A stretch of DNA of 6,502 nucleotides from an uncultured Eubacteriales bacterium (GCA_949878535.1 CATLAS010000054.1:1-6502), one strand, 5' to 3'. Positions 1-5,807 are shown, counted from the stretch's first letter. Notes: generated by a model from the letters alone, not told the origin. Numbers and translations: made by a program.

Positions 1-289
1 ATATCATATAGTCATCTTGTGTAAAATCATATGCAATCACATTGCGTCCATTGCCTTCAGATGTTTTTTCTGTTCTTCCGCATTGATAAAACCAATTCAG
101 TCCCTTTATTGCCTTTTCCATATGATTAGGTTTTTCTATGTAAAAGCGATTCAATGCAATATTGATTTTTTGTTGTTCTGACAAATTTTCATTTCTAATC
201 AATTTTTCATATTGTATCATCATTCTAAAATCGGTATGGATAGCACAACCATTGATTTTTGTAGGAAAGTTGTTTAAAAGTATACTCAT
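1..289 (-). CDS. Phage Gp15-family tail-module protein, partial (C-terminus beyond the left edge)
   Basis: The frame opens with ATG at 289 and stays open through 96 codons to the window edge, so only the N-terminal part is present. The protein starts MSILLNNFPTKINGCAIHTD, followed by FRMMIQYEKL and later a GLNWFYQCG segment. This order (short hydrophobic start, a T-D-F-R element, then a W-F-Y-x-C-G motif) is the pattern of the Gp15 family of Listeria A118-like and other low-G+C siphophages. In those phages the gene lies just before the tape-measure gene and is thought to act in tail assembly; that role is family knowledge, not shown here. No good Shine-Dalgarno is visible: the best is a weak GGAA about 12-14 nt upstream. 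The DNA is AT-rich (37 G+C of 120 bases counted at 61-180, about 31%) against about 50% in pgi, as expected for phage DNA. The tape-measure gene would be expected to the left of the window. Confidence 0.8.
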   Translation of the reverse strand, partial: MSILLNNFPTKINGCAIHTDFRMMIQYEKLIRNENLSEQQKINIALNRFYIEKPNHMEKAIKGLNWFYQCGRTEKTSEGNGRNVIAYDFTQDDYMI

Positions 290-315
290 GTTGTGAAATC
301 ATTCCATTCAGATAT

Positions 316-480
316 TTATATTTGCTCTTTTACTGCTTTCTTCATTGTTTTAATTTGTGTTTCTTCTGTACCTCCAGGAGTATCTGTACTGCTATCTCCC
401 TCTGTTGACCCTCCTGTTGTTTTAGGTACATATTGGAATTCTTGAGGATTTGCTCCAGATTTTCTAATTTCCACATCAAA
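316..480 (-). pseudogene. Start-less 3' end of a phage tail-module gene
   Basis: This frame ends with TAA at 316-318, 26 nt before the Gp15 start, and encodes about 54 residues beginning F-D-V-E-I-R-K-S-G-A. The middle is rich in Gly, Ser and Thr (TTGGSTEGDSSTDTPGG) and the end is basic (MKKAVKEQI). It contains no ATG near a ribosome binding site; the only start-like codon is a GTG at 472-474 without a Shine-Dalgarno. Upstream the frame runs through the tetR terminator hairpin and hits a stop inside tetR, so those upstream codons are not phage coding sequence. The simplest reading is the C-terminal remnant of the gene that normally precedes gp15 (a tail-tube or tail-associated gene), cut at about position 480-488. 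I do not recognise the family. A real 52-residue GTG-started gene is possible but less likely. Confidence 0.55.
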
Positions 481-513
481 TAATAAAAGCCCGGGAAAAT
501 GAAATTCCCAGGC
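481..513 (-). terminator. Rho-independent terminator of the tetR-family gene
   Basis: Read on the minus strand, GCCTGGGAA pairs with TTCCCGGGC (nine pairs, one of them G-T) around a 7-nt loop. It is followed by TTTTATTA at 488-481. The hairpin begins five bases after the tetR stop codon. The flanking A-run on the other side could let it work weakly in the plus direction too. The recognisable phage sequence begins immediately to its left. Confidence 0.85.
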
Positions 514-518
514 TTTAT

Positions 519-1097
519 TTAATGTTGTAAAAATCCATGCAACAGATCATCTGCAATATGACCTGCCTGACGTTCTGCAGCAGTTTTATCCTGCGGCCAG
601 TTTTTCGAAAGCATTAAACCATATCCCACAAAAAAGCTGCAAAGACAAAAAGCAATATTCTCTGTCTCCTCAGACGGTATTTCACCCTTTTCGACAGCAA
701 TATTCAAAATGTAACGAGTAAGCTCCATCCATGGACTGCCCTGTTCAGGATCACAGCTACTTTCCATAAGCAGGCGAACATCGGTATTCCGGTTGGATGC
801 AACCAACTGATAAATACATTCCATCACGCGCAAGCTGTTCTCACGCAGGGTACCATTCCGATCAATGGATTTTTGAATCGTTTCATTTATATCATTATTT
901 CGATTTCGCGACAGAAGGTCCATAATCTCCTGTTTATTTTGAAAATGGTAGTAAATTACACCGGTAGAATAGCCTATTGAATTGCTGATCCGCCGCGCAG
1001 TAATTTTATCGATTCCCTGTTCCTCACCGATCCGTTCCGCCGCGTCAAGAATCATTTTACGAATTTCCGCATCATTTTCCTGGCATCTTTTCGCCAT
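519..1097 (-). CDS. TetR/AcrR-family transcriptional regulator
   Basis: This is a 192-residue one-component repressor of the TetR family. Residues about 10-60 form the DNA-binding domain: the helical start AEIRKMILDAAERIGEEQG, then ITARRISNSIGYSTGVIYYHF, which is the classical TetR helix-turn-helix with the ending Y-Y-H-F-x-N-K. The variable all-helical remainder would bind a ligand and dimerise; its ligand cannot be read from sequence. ATG 1097 is chosen because AAGGGAGG lies 8 nt upstream (1106-1113) and the promoter at 1150-1178 places the transcript start near 1143. In-frame ATG codons further upstream, up to 1265, are excluded or lack a ribosome binding site. The length is typical for the family. 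No transporter or enzyme is divergently placed beside it, so its target is either itself or a distant gene. The transcript ends at the hairpin at 489-513. Confidence 0.93.
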   Translation of the reverse strand: MAKRCQENDAEIRKMILDAAERIGEEQGIDKITARRISNSIGYSTGVIYYHFQNKQEIMDLLSRNRNNDINETIQKSIDRNGTLRENSLRVMECIYQLVASNRNTDVRLLMESSCDPEQGSPWMELTRYILNIAVEKGEIPSEETENIAFCLCSFFVGYGLMLSKNWPQDKTAAERQAGHIADDLLHGFLQH

Positions 1098-1149
1098 CAG
1101 GCAGCCCTCCCTTACAGCATATGAACATTGCCAACACAGCAACATCCTT

Positions 1150-1178
1150 ATTATAGGAAACATTCGATTCCTTGTCAA
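1150..1178 (-). promoter_or_regulatory. Sigma-A promoter of the tetR-family gene (perfect consensus)
   Basis: On the minus strand, TTGACA (1178-1173) is followed after exactly 17 nt by TATAAT (1155-1150). Both boxes match the consensus at every position. Transcription should begin near 1143, giving a leader of about 46 nt before ATG 1097. A promoter this strong normally needs a repressor, which fits autoregulation. Confidence 0.88.
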
Positions 1179-1190
1179 CACAATTCGACA
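1173..1190 (-). promoter_or_regulatory. Candidate operator overlapping the tetR -35 box
   Basis: The 18-base minus-strand segment TGTCGAATTGTGTTGACA is an imperfect palindrome: TGTC-n-A pairs with T-n-GACA, 5 of 9 possible pairs, and it covers the -35 hexamer. The hexamer ATTCGA also occurs twice on the plus strand (1162-1167 and 1183-1188), 21 bp or two helical turns apart. The position suits repression by the TetR protein itself. The symmetry is modest, so this is a guess. Confidence 0.3.
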
Positions 1191-1292
1191 GATTTCATTG
1201 TTATAAAAGAAGTGACTCTGTCTATAAGCTTTCAATAAGCTATTAAAATCTGAAGCAAAATACACCCCTCACTGGAATTTAATGCAAAATGA

Positions 1293-1321
1293 AAAAGCAG
1301 GGGGATGTAAATACATCCCCC
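1293..1321 (-). terminator. Rho-independent terminator of the small P-loop gene
   Basis: On the minus strand, GGGGGATGTA pairs perfectly with TACATCCCCC (10 bp, 2-nt apparent loop, in practice about 4) at 1321-1300. It is followed by TGCTTTTTCATTTT. It starts 13 bases after the stop codon of the gene at 1335-1742. The stretch from 1191 to 1292, upstream of the tetR promoter, holds no gene. Confidence 0.88.
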
Positions 1322-1334
1322 TGACTTGTTTTAC

Positions 1335-1742
1335 TTATGCGTATTTCTGCATCATCTCAGTTGCTTTTTCTGCTGCAATAGAGCATGTCATCACACAATT
1401 TACATTTGCTCTGGATGTAAGCACATCCAGCATAATGAGAAATTGATCAAACACATCTGTATCATCGCCGCAAATTTTCAGCGCAGAATCTATATAAAGA
1501 TCAGTAACATCGTGATTGCTTGCCAGAATACCAGCTATAAATCCATAAAGTGCATTTGCATCTTCCACACCATAATATTCTGTATCAATCAATCTGCATT
1601 GATATTTTACATCAAATTTCAGCTTATCGCCTTTTTCAATACAAACAACAGCACCTTGAGATGATTTCAAAGAAGCGTTCACCATATCAATCAACTGTTT
1701 TGTTTTTCCAGTTCCCTTCACGCCTACGATCACTTTCAGCAT
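1335..1742 (-). CDS. Small P-loop (Walker A) NTPase-like protein of unknown function
   Basis: This 135-residue soluble protein has a perfect Walker A motif at its N-terminus: residues 7-14, GVKGTGKT, after the beta strand MLKVIV. A Walker B-like segment, D-L-Y-I-D (residues 81-85), follows a helix-rich middle; no further motor or partner domain fits in the length. I recall similar short proteins in clostridial genomes carrying the name 'twitching motility protein PilT', but full PilT domains are far longer and the name should not be trusted. ATG 1742 is preferred over ATG 1748 because GGAGG (1750-1754) lies 7 nt from the former and only 1 nt from the latter. The gene has its own promoter, a leader of about 58 nt with a hairpin, and its own terminator, so it is monocistronic. 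The likely nucleotide is ATP or GTP; substrate and role are unknown. Confidence 0.82.
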   Translation of the reverse strand: MLKVIVGVKGTGKTKQLIDMVNASLKSSQGAVVCIEKGDKLKFDVKYQCRLIDTEYYGVEDANALYGFIAGILASNHDVTDLYIDSALKICGDDTDVFDQFLIMLDVLTSRANVNCVMTCSIAAEKATEMMQKYA

Positions 1743-1779
1743 AGCCATTCCTCCGTGATTATAACAGAATAAGTACCCA

Positions 1780-1798
1780 ACAGATGTTATTCATCTGT
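1780..1798 (-). promoter_or_regulatory. Inverted repeat in the leader of the P-loop gene
   Basis: ACAGATG-TTATT-CATCTGT is a perfect 7-bp inverted repeat with a 5-bp centre. It begins right at the predicted transcript start (near 1800) and ends about 37 nt before the start codon. It could be a 5' stabilising RNA hairpin or a DNA operator just downstream of the promoter. No T-run follows, so it is not a terminator. Confidence 0.4.
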
Positions 1799-1806
1799 AC
1801 ATTTGT

Positions 1807-1835
1807 ATTATACCGTAAATGAACAAAAAATGCAA
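1807..1835 (-). promoter_or_regulatory. Sigma-A promoter of the small P-loop gene
   Basis: On the minus strand, TTGCAT (1835-1830) is separated by 17 nt from a perfect TATAAT (1812-1807). It lies between the pgi stop codon and the P-loop gene, about 65 nt before the ATG. I see no strong terminator between pgi and this promoter, only a weak 5-bp GTAAA/TTTAC hairpin near 1870-1885, so some pgi read-through is possible. Confidence 0.75.
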
Positions 1836-1903
1836 GTGAAAATCAAAGTTTTTTGTGAAGTTTCTCAAAAAGATTTGTAAAATATGGTTTACCGACGTGT
1901 GAA

Positions 1904-3247
1904 TTACTTCATTTGCTGTTCCAGCAGCGTACGCAGCGCATCCAAAGAAGGATCCGGCTTGCCCAGAAGCGCAAACATGTTGGACTTGTATGCCTCCACT
2001 CCGGGCTGGTTAAAGGGATTCACACCCAAAGTATAACCAGACACACCGCATGCCAGTTCAAAGAAATATACAAGATAGCCGAAACTGTATGCACTTCTAT
2101 CGGGAATTTCCAGAACAATATTAGGCACACCACCGTCAGAATGGGCGCACAGCGTAGCTTCCATCGCACAGCGATTGATTTCATGCAAATCCTTGCCGGA
2201 CAGGAAATTCATACCGTCTGCATCTTCCAGATCCATAGGAACAGGTACTTTATCGCAAGATGCATGCACATCCAAAACCGTCTCAAATATATTGCGCATT
2301 CCCTGCTGAATCATCTGACCCATAGAATGCAGGTCAGTAGAGAAAATGACAGACGCCGGGAAAAGTCCTTTTGCATCTTTGCCTTCCGACTCACCGAACA
2401 ACTGCTTCCACCATTCGCCAAACATCTGGAGGCTGGGTTCGTATGCAGCCAGAATTTCTGTTACCTTTCCTGCACGGTACAGTATGTTCCGATACGCTGC
2501 ATATTTCAAGCAGTCATTTTCCTCAAATTTTGCACTGGTATATGCGCGCATTGCGTCTGCCGCGCCCCGCAGCATATCGTCAGTGTTAATGCCGCAAACG
2601 GCAATCGGCAAAAGTCCCACAGCGGTAAGCACAGAATATCTGCCGCCGATATCATCGGGGATCACAAAGGTTTCATAGCCCTTGCTGTCTGCAAATTCCT
2701 TCAGCTTGCCTCTTTTTTTATCTGTTGTAACAAAGATCCGCTCTCTGGCTTCCTTTTCACCGTACTTCTTTTCCAAAAGTTCACGGAAAATACGGAATGC
2801 CACCGCAGGCTCTGTCGTTGTTCCAGATTTGGATACTACGTTTACGCAAATATCCTTTCCTTCGCAAAGACGCAGCGTATCTGCAAGAGCAGAAGCGGAA
2901 ATGCTGTTGCCGGCAAAATAAATCTCCGGCACATCACCATGCAGGCTATTATAGTAATTGCCCCGTACAAATTCAATCGCTGCGCGGGCCCCCAGATAGG
3001 AACCGCCGATACCGATCACAATCAGCACGTCACAGCTTTTTCTGATTTTCTCCGCTGCCGCCTGAATGCGAGCATACTCCTCTTTGTCATAATCCACGGG
3101 ACGACGAATCCACCCCAAAAAATCAGAGCCCAAGCCATCACCGCGCTGCAGCGTTTCAAGTGCCAGTTCCACCTGAGGACGGATTCCCTCCATTTCCTCC
3201 GCCGAAACATAGCGACGAATGAATTTATCATTCAGTCTGATAGACAT
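1904..3247 (-). CDS. pgi: Glucose-6-phosphate isomerase
   Basis: This cytoplasmic enzyme interconverts glucose 6-phosphate and fructose 6-phosphate in glycolysis and gluconeogenesis. The protein has 447 residues, the usual length for the compact Bacillus-type enzyme. The sugar-phosphate binding (SIS) fold is shown by GIGGSYLGA (79-87) and SKSGTT (139-144). The first family signature is [14 protein letters not shown] (198-211). GESEGK (285-290) carries the predicted catalytic Glu286. AHSDGGVPN supplies a conserved His. The second signature, [18 protein letters not shown] (404-421), ends in the conserved active-site Lys421. All expected catalytic residues are present. ATG 3247 has GGAGG at 3257-3261, 9 nt away, and a promoter at 3285-3313. 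The gene is 85 nt from the preceding carboxypeptidase, and apart from the internal promoter nothing separates them, so partial co-transcription is possible. Confidence 0.98.
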   Translation of the reverse strand: MSIRLNDKFIRRYVSAEEMEGIRPQVELALETLQRGDGLGSDFLGWIRRPVDYDKEEYARIQAAAEKIRKSCDVLIVIGIGGSYLGARAAIEFVRGNYYNSLHGDVPEIYFAGNSISASALADTLRLCEGKDICVNVVSKSGTTTEPAVAFRIFRELLEKKYGEKEARERIFVTTDKKRGKLKEFADSKGYETFVIPDDIGGRYSVLTAVGLLPIAVCGINTDDMLRGAADAMRAYTSAKFEENDCLKYAAYRNILYRAGKVTEILAAYEPSLQMFGEWWKQLFGESEGKDAKGLFPASVIFSTDLHSMGQMIQQGMRNIFETVLDVHASCDKVPVPMDLEDADGMNFLSGKDLHEINRCAMEATLCAHSDGGVPNIVLEIPDRSAYSFGYLVYFFELACGVSGYTLGVNPFNQPGVEAYKSNMFALLGKPDPSLDALRTLLEQQMK

Positions 3248-3284
3248 ACTTTACTTCCTCCGTCATAATATACTTCTACTATAT

Positions 3285-3313
3285 ATAATACAGTAATTCG
3301 ACAGAGATTGCAA
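3285..3313 (-). promoter_or_regulatory. Sigma-A promoter of pgi
   Basis: On the minus strand, TTGCAA (3313-3308) lies 17 nt from TATTAT (3290-3285). This places transcription near 3278, about 30 nt before the pgi start. Each box is one or two bases from consensus. Confidence 0.65.
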
Positions 3314-3332
3314 GATTGTCCGACTTAAAATT

Positions 3333-4484
3333 TTAATACAGGCAAAACTTTTTTAACATCTTCATAAGGATTCCGCCATACCCGATTTTCTTGACGGTCT
3401 GTGCGGCCAATATATTTGCCTCGCCCAATTCCTCACCGTCACAAACATATTTCACTTTTCCGATCACATCGCCTTCCTTCACCGGTGCATTTACAGATTC
3501 GTCCAGCTCTGTTTGCACTTCTACTTTTTTCTCTTTTCCCTTCGGCAGCAATACGGAAAATCCCTCTCTTGTCAGGGGAACCACCGATTCCATACCACCC
3601 ACTACGCTGATTTCTCCGGCATCGCCGCCTTCATCTGCATAAACTGTGTAATTGGCGAAACCCCAGTCTAACAGTTGGGTTGCCGCCGCGTTCCGGATAT
3701 CCCGGGTTTCACTGCCCATGATTACGGCAATTAAATGCATTCCGTCCCGACAGGCAGTAGCACTGATACAGAACCCTGCTTTAGATGTAGAACCAGTTTT
3801 CAGCCCTGTGGCGCCGCTGTAAAATCGGATCAGCCGGTTTGTATTGGACAAACCAAACGCGCCATCCCGAATGGTATCCATCCAAATGGAGCTGTATTGC
3901 AAAATTGCAGGATGCTTTGTAATCAACTCCCGAGACACAAGGGCGATATCCAGCGCACTGAGGGTGTGGTTTTCCACATCATCGTCCAATCCGGTCACAT
4001 TTTCAAAATGCGTGCTTTCCATTCCAAGTTCCGCAGCACGCTCATTCATCCGGTTGACAAAAGCTTCCTCACTGCCGCCAACCTTTTCTGCCAGCGCCAC
4101 CGCAGCATCATTTGCCGAAGCAATCACCACGCTTTTTAATAAGTCTTCCACGACCATCTCTTCAAAAGGCTCCAGATACACCTGGGAACCACCCATGGAA
4201 GCAGCATATTCGCTGACGCTTACCTTATCCTGCAGAGACAGGTTTCCCTCATCAATCGCTTCCATAATAAGAAGCAGGGTCATCACCTTTGTAACGGATG
4301 CCGGCGGTAACGCATCACTGGCATTTTTTGCATACAGCACTGTGCCTGTATGCGCATCCATCAGCACCGCACTTTTCGCATCCACATCAAAAGGTTTGAT
4401 ATCTTCCTGTGCTGCTCTTGGTACAACTGTCAGCACAGGCAAGACCAGTAAAAGCGCCATACATACAGAAATCCACTTTTTCAT
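3333..4484 (-). CDS. D-alanyl-D-alanine carboxypeptidase, DacF/PBP5-like, secreted
   Basis: This low-molecular-weight penicillin-binding protein removes the terminal D-Ala from peptidoglycan pentapeptides outside the membrane. The 383-residue product begins with a signal peptide: MKKW, then the hydrophobic MALLLVLPVLTVV, with likely cleavage near PRAAQ (22-26). The catalytic domain has all three motifs in order: S63-V-T-K66 (nucleophile serine), S123-A-N125 and K229-T-G231. A beta-rich C-terminal PBP5-like domain follows (about 280-360). The end, GGILMKMLKKFCLY, suits an amphipathic membrane anchor. ATG 4484 is chosen because it starts the signal peptide; the frame is open to 4613, but that extension would cross the terminator at 4562-4594. 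The Shine-Dalgarno is weak (GGTGA close to the start). No convincing promoter or terminator was found. It is probably DacF or DacB type; paralogues cannot be separated here. Confidence 0.95.
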   Translation of the reverse strand: MKKWISVCMALLLVLPVLTVVPRAAQEDIKPFDVDAKSAVLMDAHTGTVLYAKNASDALPPASVTKVMTLLLIMEAIDEGNLSLQDKVSVSEYAASMGGSQVYLEPFEEMVVEDLLKSVVIASANDAAVALAEKVGGSEEAFVNRMNERAAELGMESTHFENVTGLDDDVENHTLSALDIALVSRELITKHPAILQYSSIWMDTIRDGAFGLSNTNRLIRFYSGATGLKTGSTSKAGFCISATACRDGMHLIAVIMGSETRDIRNAAATQLLDWGFANYTVYADEGGDAGEISVVGGMESVVPLTREGFSVLLPKGKEKKVEVQTELDESVNAPVKEGDVIGKVKYVCDGEELGEANILAAQTVKKIGYGGILMKMLKKFCLY

Positions 4485-4561
4485 ACAATCACCATGCCTT
4501 TCTTTCTCTGGGTAAATATATGCAAAAGCATGATGTGAATATGCCTTCCTGTCCTGAAAGC

Positions 4562-4594
4562 AAAAATAAAAAGGCAGCCGCCTATGCGACTGCC
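4562..4594 (-). terminator. Rho-independent terminator of the DUF71/Dph6-like gene
   Basis: Directly after the TGA stop (4597-4595), GGCAGTCGC pairs with GCGGCTGCC (nine pairs, one G-T) around a 4-nt loop on the minus strand. TTTTTATTTTT follows at 4572-4562. It insulates the carboxypeptidase gene from upstream transcription and shows that the long open frame reaching 4613 is not the true carboxypeptidase start. Confidence 0.92.
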
Positions 4595-5251
4595 TCATAA
4601 ACTTCCAACGCAACGAATATCAACAACTGCATAATCACCCAACTCAATAATCTCACCAATATAAAAATCTAAAGCTTTTTTAAATATTGGTCCATCAACT
4701 ACAAGGGTATGATATTCTCCATTTTCACCGCAAATATCTATATTTGCATTTTTCATTACAGATATAGAATCATCATTTAGGTATTTTCCAAGTATTTCCT
4801 TTGGCAAAACAGCCATATTGATACTTTTAATCAAACATTTATACTTTAATTCTATAAGCTCTTGTACGTTTTTTTCACGCCCCCTTTGCCATAATGGAAA
4901 ATATGGGATCAGTCCCGCGTTATTGCACCGTTCTTCTTCCCACTGCCTATTTTGTTCTATATCTATATCGCCAAAACATGCTGCCTTGGCCCCCATTGAT
5001 TTCGCCTTTTTAAGTCCTTCTTCGAAAGCTGTGTGATAAGTATCTCCTTTTGCCCGACATAATATCATAGGTATACCAAGGGCCTGCGAATATTGATTTA
5101 ACATAGTATAATCTGCACCGTGAAAATAAGAACGTTCCGCAGATTCATTGACCATAACGATGAGCCCCACAGGCTCATGTCCTTGCTGAATCATTTTATG
5201 GAGTGCCAATGTACTATCTTTGCCGCAGCTGTAAGACATAACAAATTTCAT
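4595..5251 (-). CDS. DUF71/COG2102 PP-loop ATPase (Dph6, diphthine-ammonia ligase-like)
   Basis: This 218-residue cytoplasmic protein belongs to the adenine-nucleotide alpha-hydrolase superfamily, which activates substrates by adenylation. The PP-loop is S-C-G-K-D-S (8-13), with Cys where many members have Gly. The family's C-terminal hallmark GENGEYHTLVVDGP (175-188) is intact, and the middle holds a C-F-G-D-I-D segment and a P-L-W motif, as in DUF71 proteins. Eukaryotic and archaeal members amidate diphthine on elongation factor 2. Bacteria lack that substrate, and comparative genomics has tied some bacterial members to B12 salvage, so the reaction here is unknown. ATG 5251 is chosen over 5269 because TTGGAGG (GGAGG at 5258-5262) is 6 nt upstream. 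The gene is AT-rich: 38 G+C of 120 bases at 4621-4740, against 60 of 120 in pgi at 2341-2460. This suggests acquisition by transfer. It is monocistronic, with its own promoter and terminator. Confidence 0.9.
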   Translation of the reverse strand: MKFVMSYSCGKDSTLALHKMIQQGHEPVGLIVMVNESAERSYFHGADYTMLNQYSQALGIPMILCRAKGDTYHTAFEEGLKKAKSMGAKAACFGDIDIEQNRQWEEERCNNAGLIPYFPLWQRGREKNVQELIELKYKCLIKSINMAVLPKEILGKYLNDDSISVMKNANIDICGENGEYHTLVVDGPIFKKALDFYIGEIIELGDYAVVDIRCVGSL

Positions 5252-5284
5252 GTAACACCTCCAAGTCACAATTGGTTCCTTTTA

Positions 5285-5313
5285 ATTTTATCATAAGTAT
5301 TTACCCGATGCAA
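5285..5313 (-). promoter_or_regulatory. Probable sigma-A promoter of the DUF71 gene
   Basis: On the minus strand, TTGCAT (5313-5308) is followed after 17 nt by TAAAAT (5290-5285). Transcription would begin near 5278, leaving a short leader that contains the GGAGG at 5258-5262. The next TATGAT, slightly upstream, has no fitting -35 box. Confidence 0.55.
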
Positions 5314-5365
5314 CGTGTTTTCGTTAGATATACTTACCTCAAAAAGCCCCAACCATCTTCCCTCC

Positions 5366-5394
5366 TTGACATCCATAGCAATTTATAGTACAAT
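5366..5394 (+). promoter_or_regulatory. Strong sigma-A promoter of the plus-strand pair
   Basis: A perfect TTGACA (5366-5371), a 17-nt spacer and TACAAT (5389-5394) point to transcription starting near 5401. It is divergent from the DUF71 promoter; the two -35 boxes are 52 bases apart. The bases between them (5314-5365) show no clear palindrome. Confidence 0.8.
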
Positions 5395-5400
5395 AATTAA

Positions 5401-5486
5401 GTATATCCGGGAGGTCCCGGTCTGCAATACCCTATTTACACACAATCAATAACAGAGCTGTCACCCGGCAGCGGAACGGAGTTTTT
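5401..5486 (+). promoter_or_regulatory. Structured 5' leader of the 106-residue gene
   Basis: The predicted leader is about 86 nt. CCGGGA (5407-5412) and TCCCGG (5415-5420) form a compact hairpin. A second hairpin, GCTG (5457-5460) with CAGC (5469-5472), presents a loop TCACCCGG whose CCCGG (5464-5468) is complementary to the same CCGGG at 5407-5411. The loop could therefore compete with the first hairpin or make a long-range loop contact, just before the GGAG ribosome binding site (5478-5481). No T-run follows, so this is not a transcription terminator. It matches no riboswitch class I know. A regulatory role is inference from base pairing only. Confidence 0.35.
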
Positions 5487-5807
5487 ATGACTGATGAAAT
5501 AAAAGAAACATTAAAGGGCGCAACTGTAAAGGGCAAATTCCTGATGTACAAGGAACGTCCTCTTGTGCGCGAAGGCAACACAATTCTGTACGGCAATATG
5601 GACGATGAGTATATCCTCCAAATGATCATCATGAATGAAAAAGAAGTCGGCGGAAAAAATGTGCCGGATAAAATCATTATCCAGATTATGAAAACAGATC
5701 CTGCATTATCCGACGGGGATAGAATCGTAAAGCAGGAACTGCGCAGCGGTCTGTACGAAGCATTTGAACTGGGCACAATCTGGTTGGAACGCCTGATCGG
5801 CGAATAA
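5487..5807 (+). CDS. Uncharacterised 106-residue protein
   Basis: ATG 5487 has GGAG 5 nt upstream (5478-5481) and a strong promoter further upstream, and the codon use looks coding and similar to its neighbours. The product is soluble, with no signal peptide or membrane segment. It is charged and probably mixed alpha/beta: an N-terminal helix (TDEIKETL), strands around VKGKFLMYKERPLV and ILQMIIM, then DKIIIQIMKT, and a final helix ending in FELGTIWLERLIGE. I do not recognise a named family or catalytic motif. It has the look of a small conserved clostridial protein, but that is an impression. Its stop codon overlaps the next start (TAATG), so it is co-transcribed and probably translationally coupled with the DUF3048 lipoprotein, which is the only clue to its role. 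Confidence 0.8.
   Translation: MTDEIKETLKGATVKGKFLMYKERPLVREGNTILYGNMDDEYILQMIIMNEKEVGGKNVPDKIIIQIMKTDPALSDGDRIVKQELRSGLYEAFELGTIWLERLIGE

Noticed and set aside
1098..1265. Longer N-terminus for the TetR-family protein starting at 1265
   Set aside because: It would begin upstream of the perfect promoter at 1150-1178, adds Cys- and Arg-rich sequence foreign to the family, and ignores the AAGGGAGG site before ATG 1097.
1866..1885. Possible pgi terminator (GTAAA/TTTAC hairpin followed by a T-rich stretch)
   Set aside because: The stem is only 5 bp and mostly A-T. It is too weak to call as a terminator.
1913..3268. 451-codon open frame on the plus strand opposite pgi
   Set aside because: The minus-strand frame has every glucose-6-phosphate isomerase motif, a ribosome binding site and a promoter. 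The plus frame has no recognisable domain, is rich in His, Cys and Ile in a way typical of antisense frames, and has no suitable start signals.
3325..3336. TTAAAATTTTAA palindrome at the carboxypeptidase stop codon
   Set aside because: It is made only of A and T, its stem would be very weak and it lacks a T-run, so it is neither a good terminator nor a convincing operator.
3844..4515. 223-codon open frame on the plus strand opposite the carboxypeptidase gene
   Set aside because: It is a Ser/Thr-rich antisense shadow of a gene with a signal peptide and all three penicillin-binding motifs. It has no ribosome binding site or domain of its own.
5401..5486. Signal recognition particle RNA or a known riboswitch in the leader
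   Set aside because: GGGAGGT followed by GGTCTGCAAT faintly recalls the Alu-domain end of SRP RNA, but the conserved S-domain loop is absent and the leader is too short. No known riboswitch core (preQ1, fluoride, ZTP, glutamine) fits.
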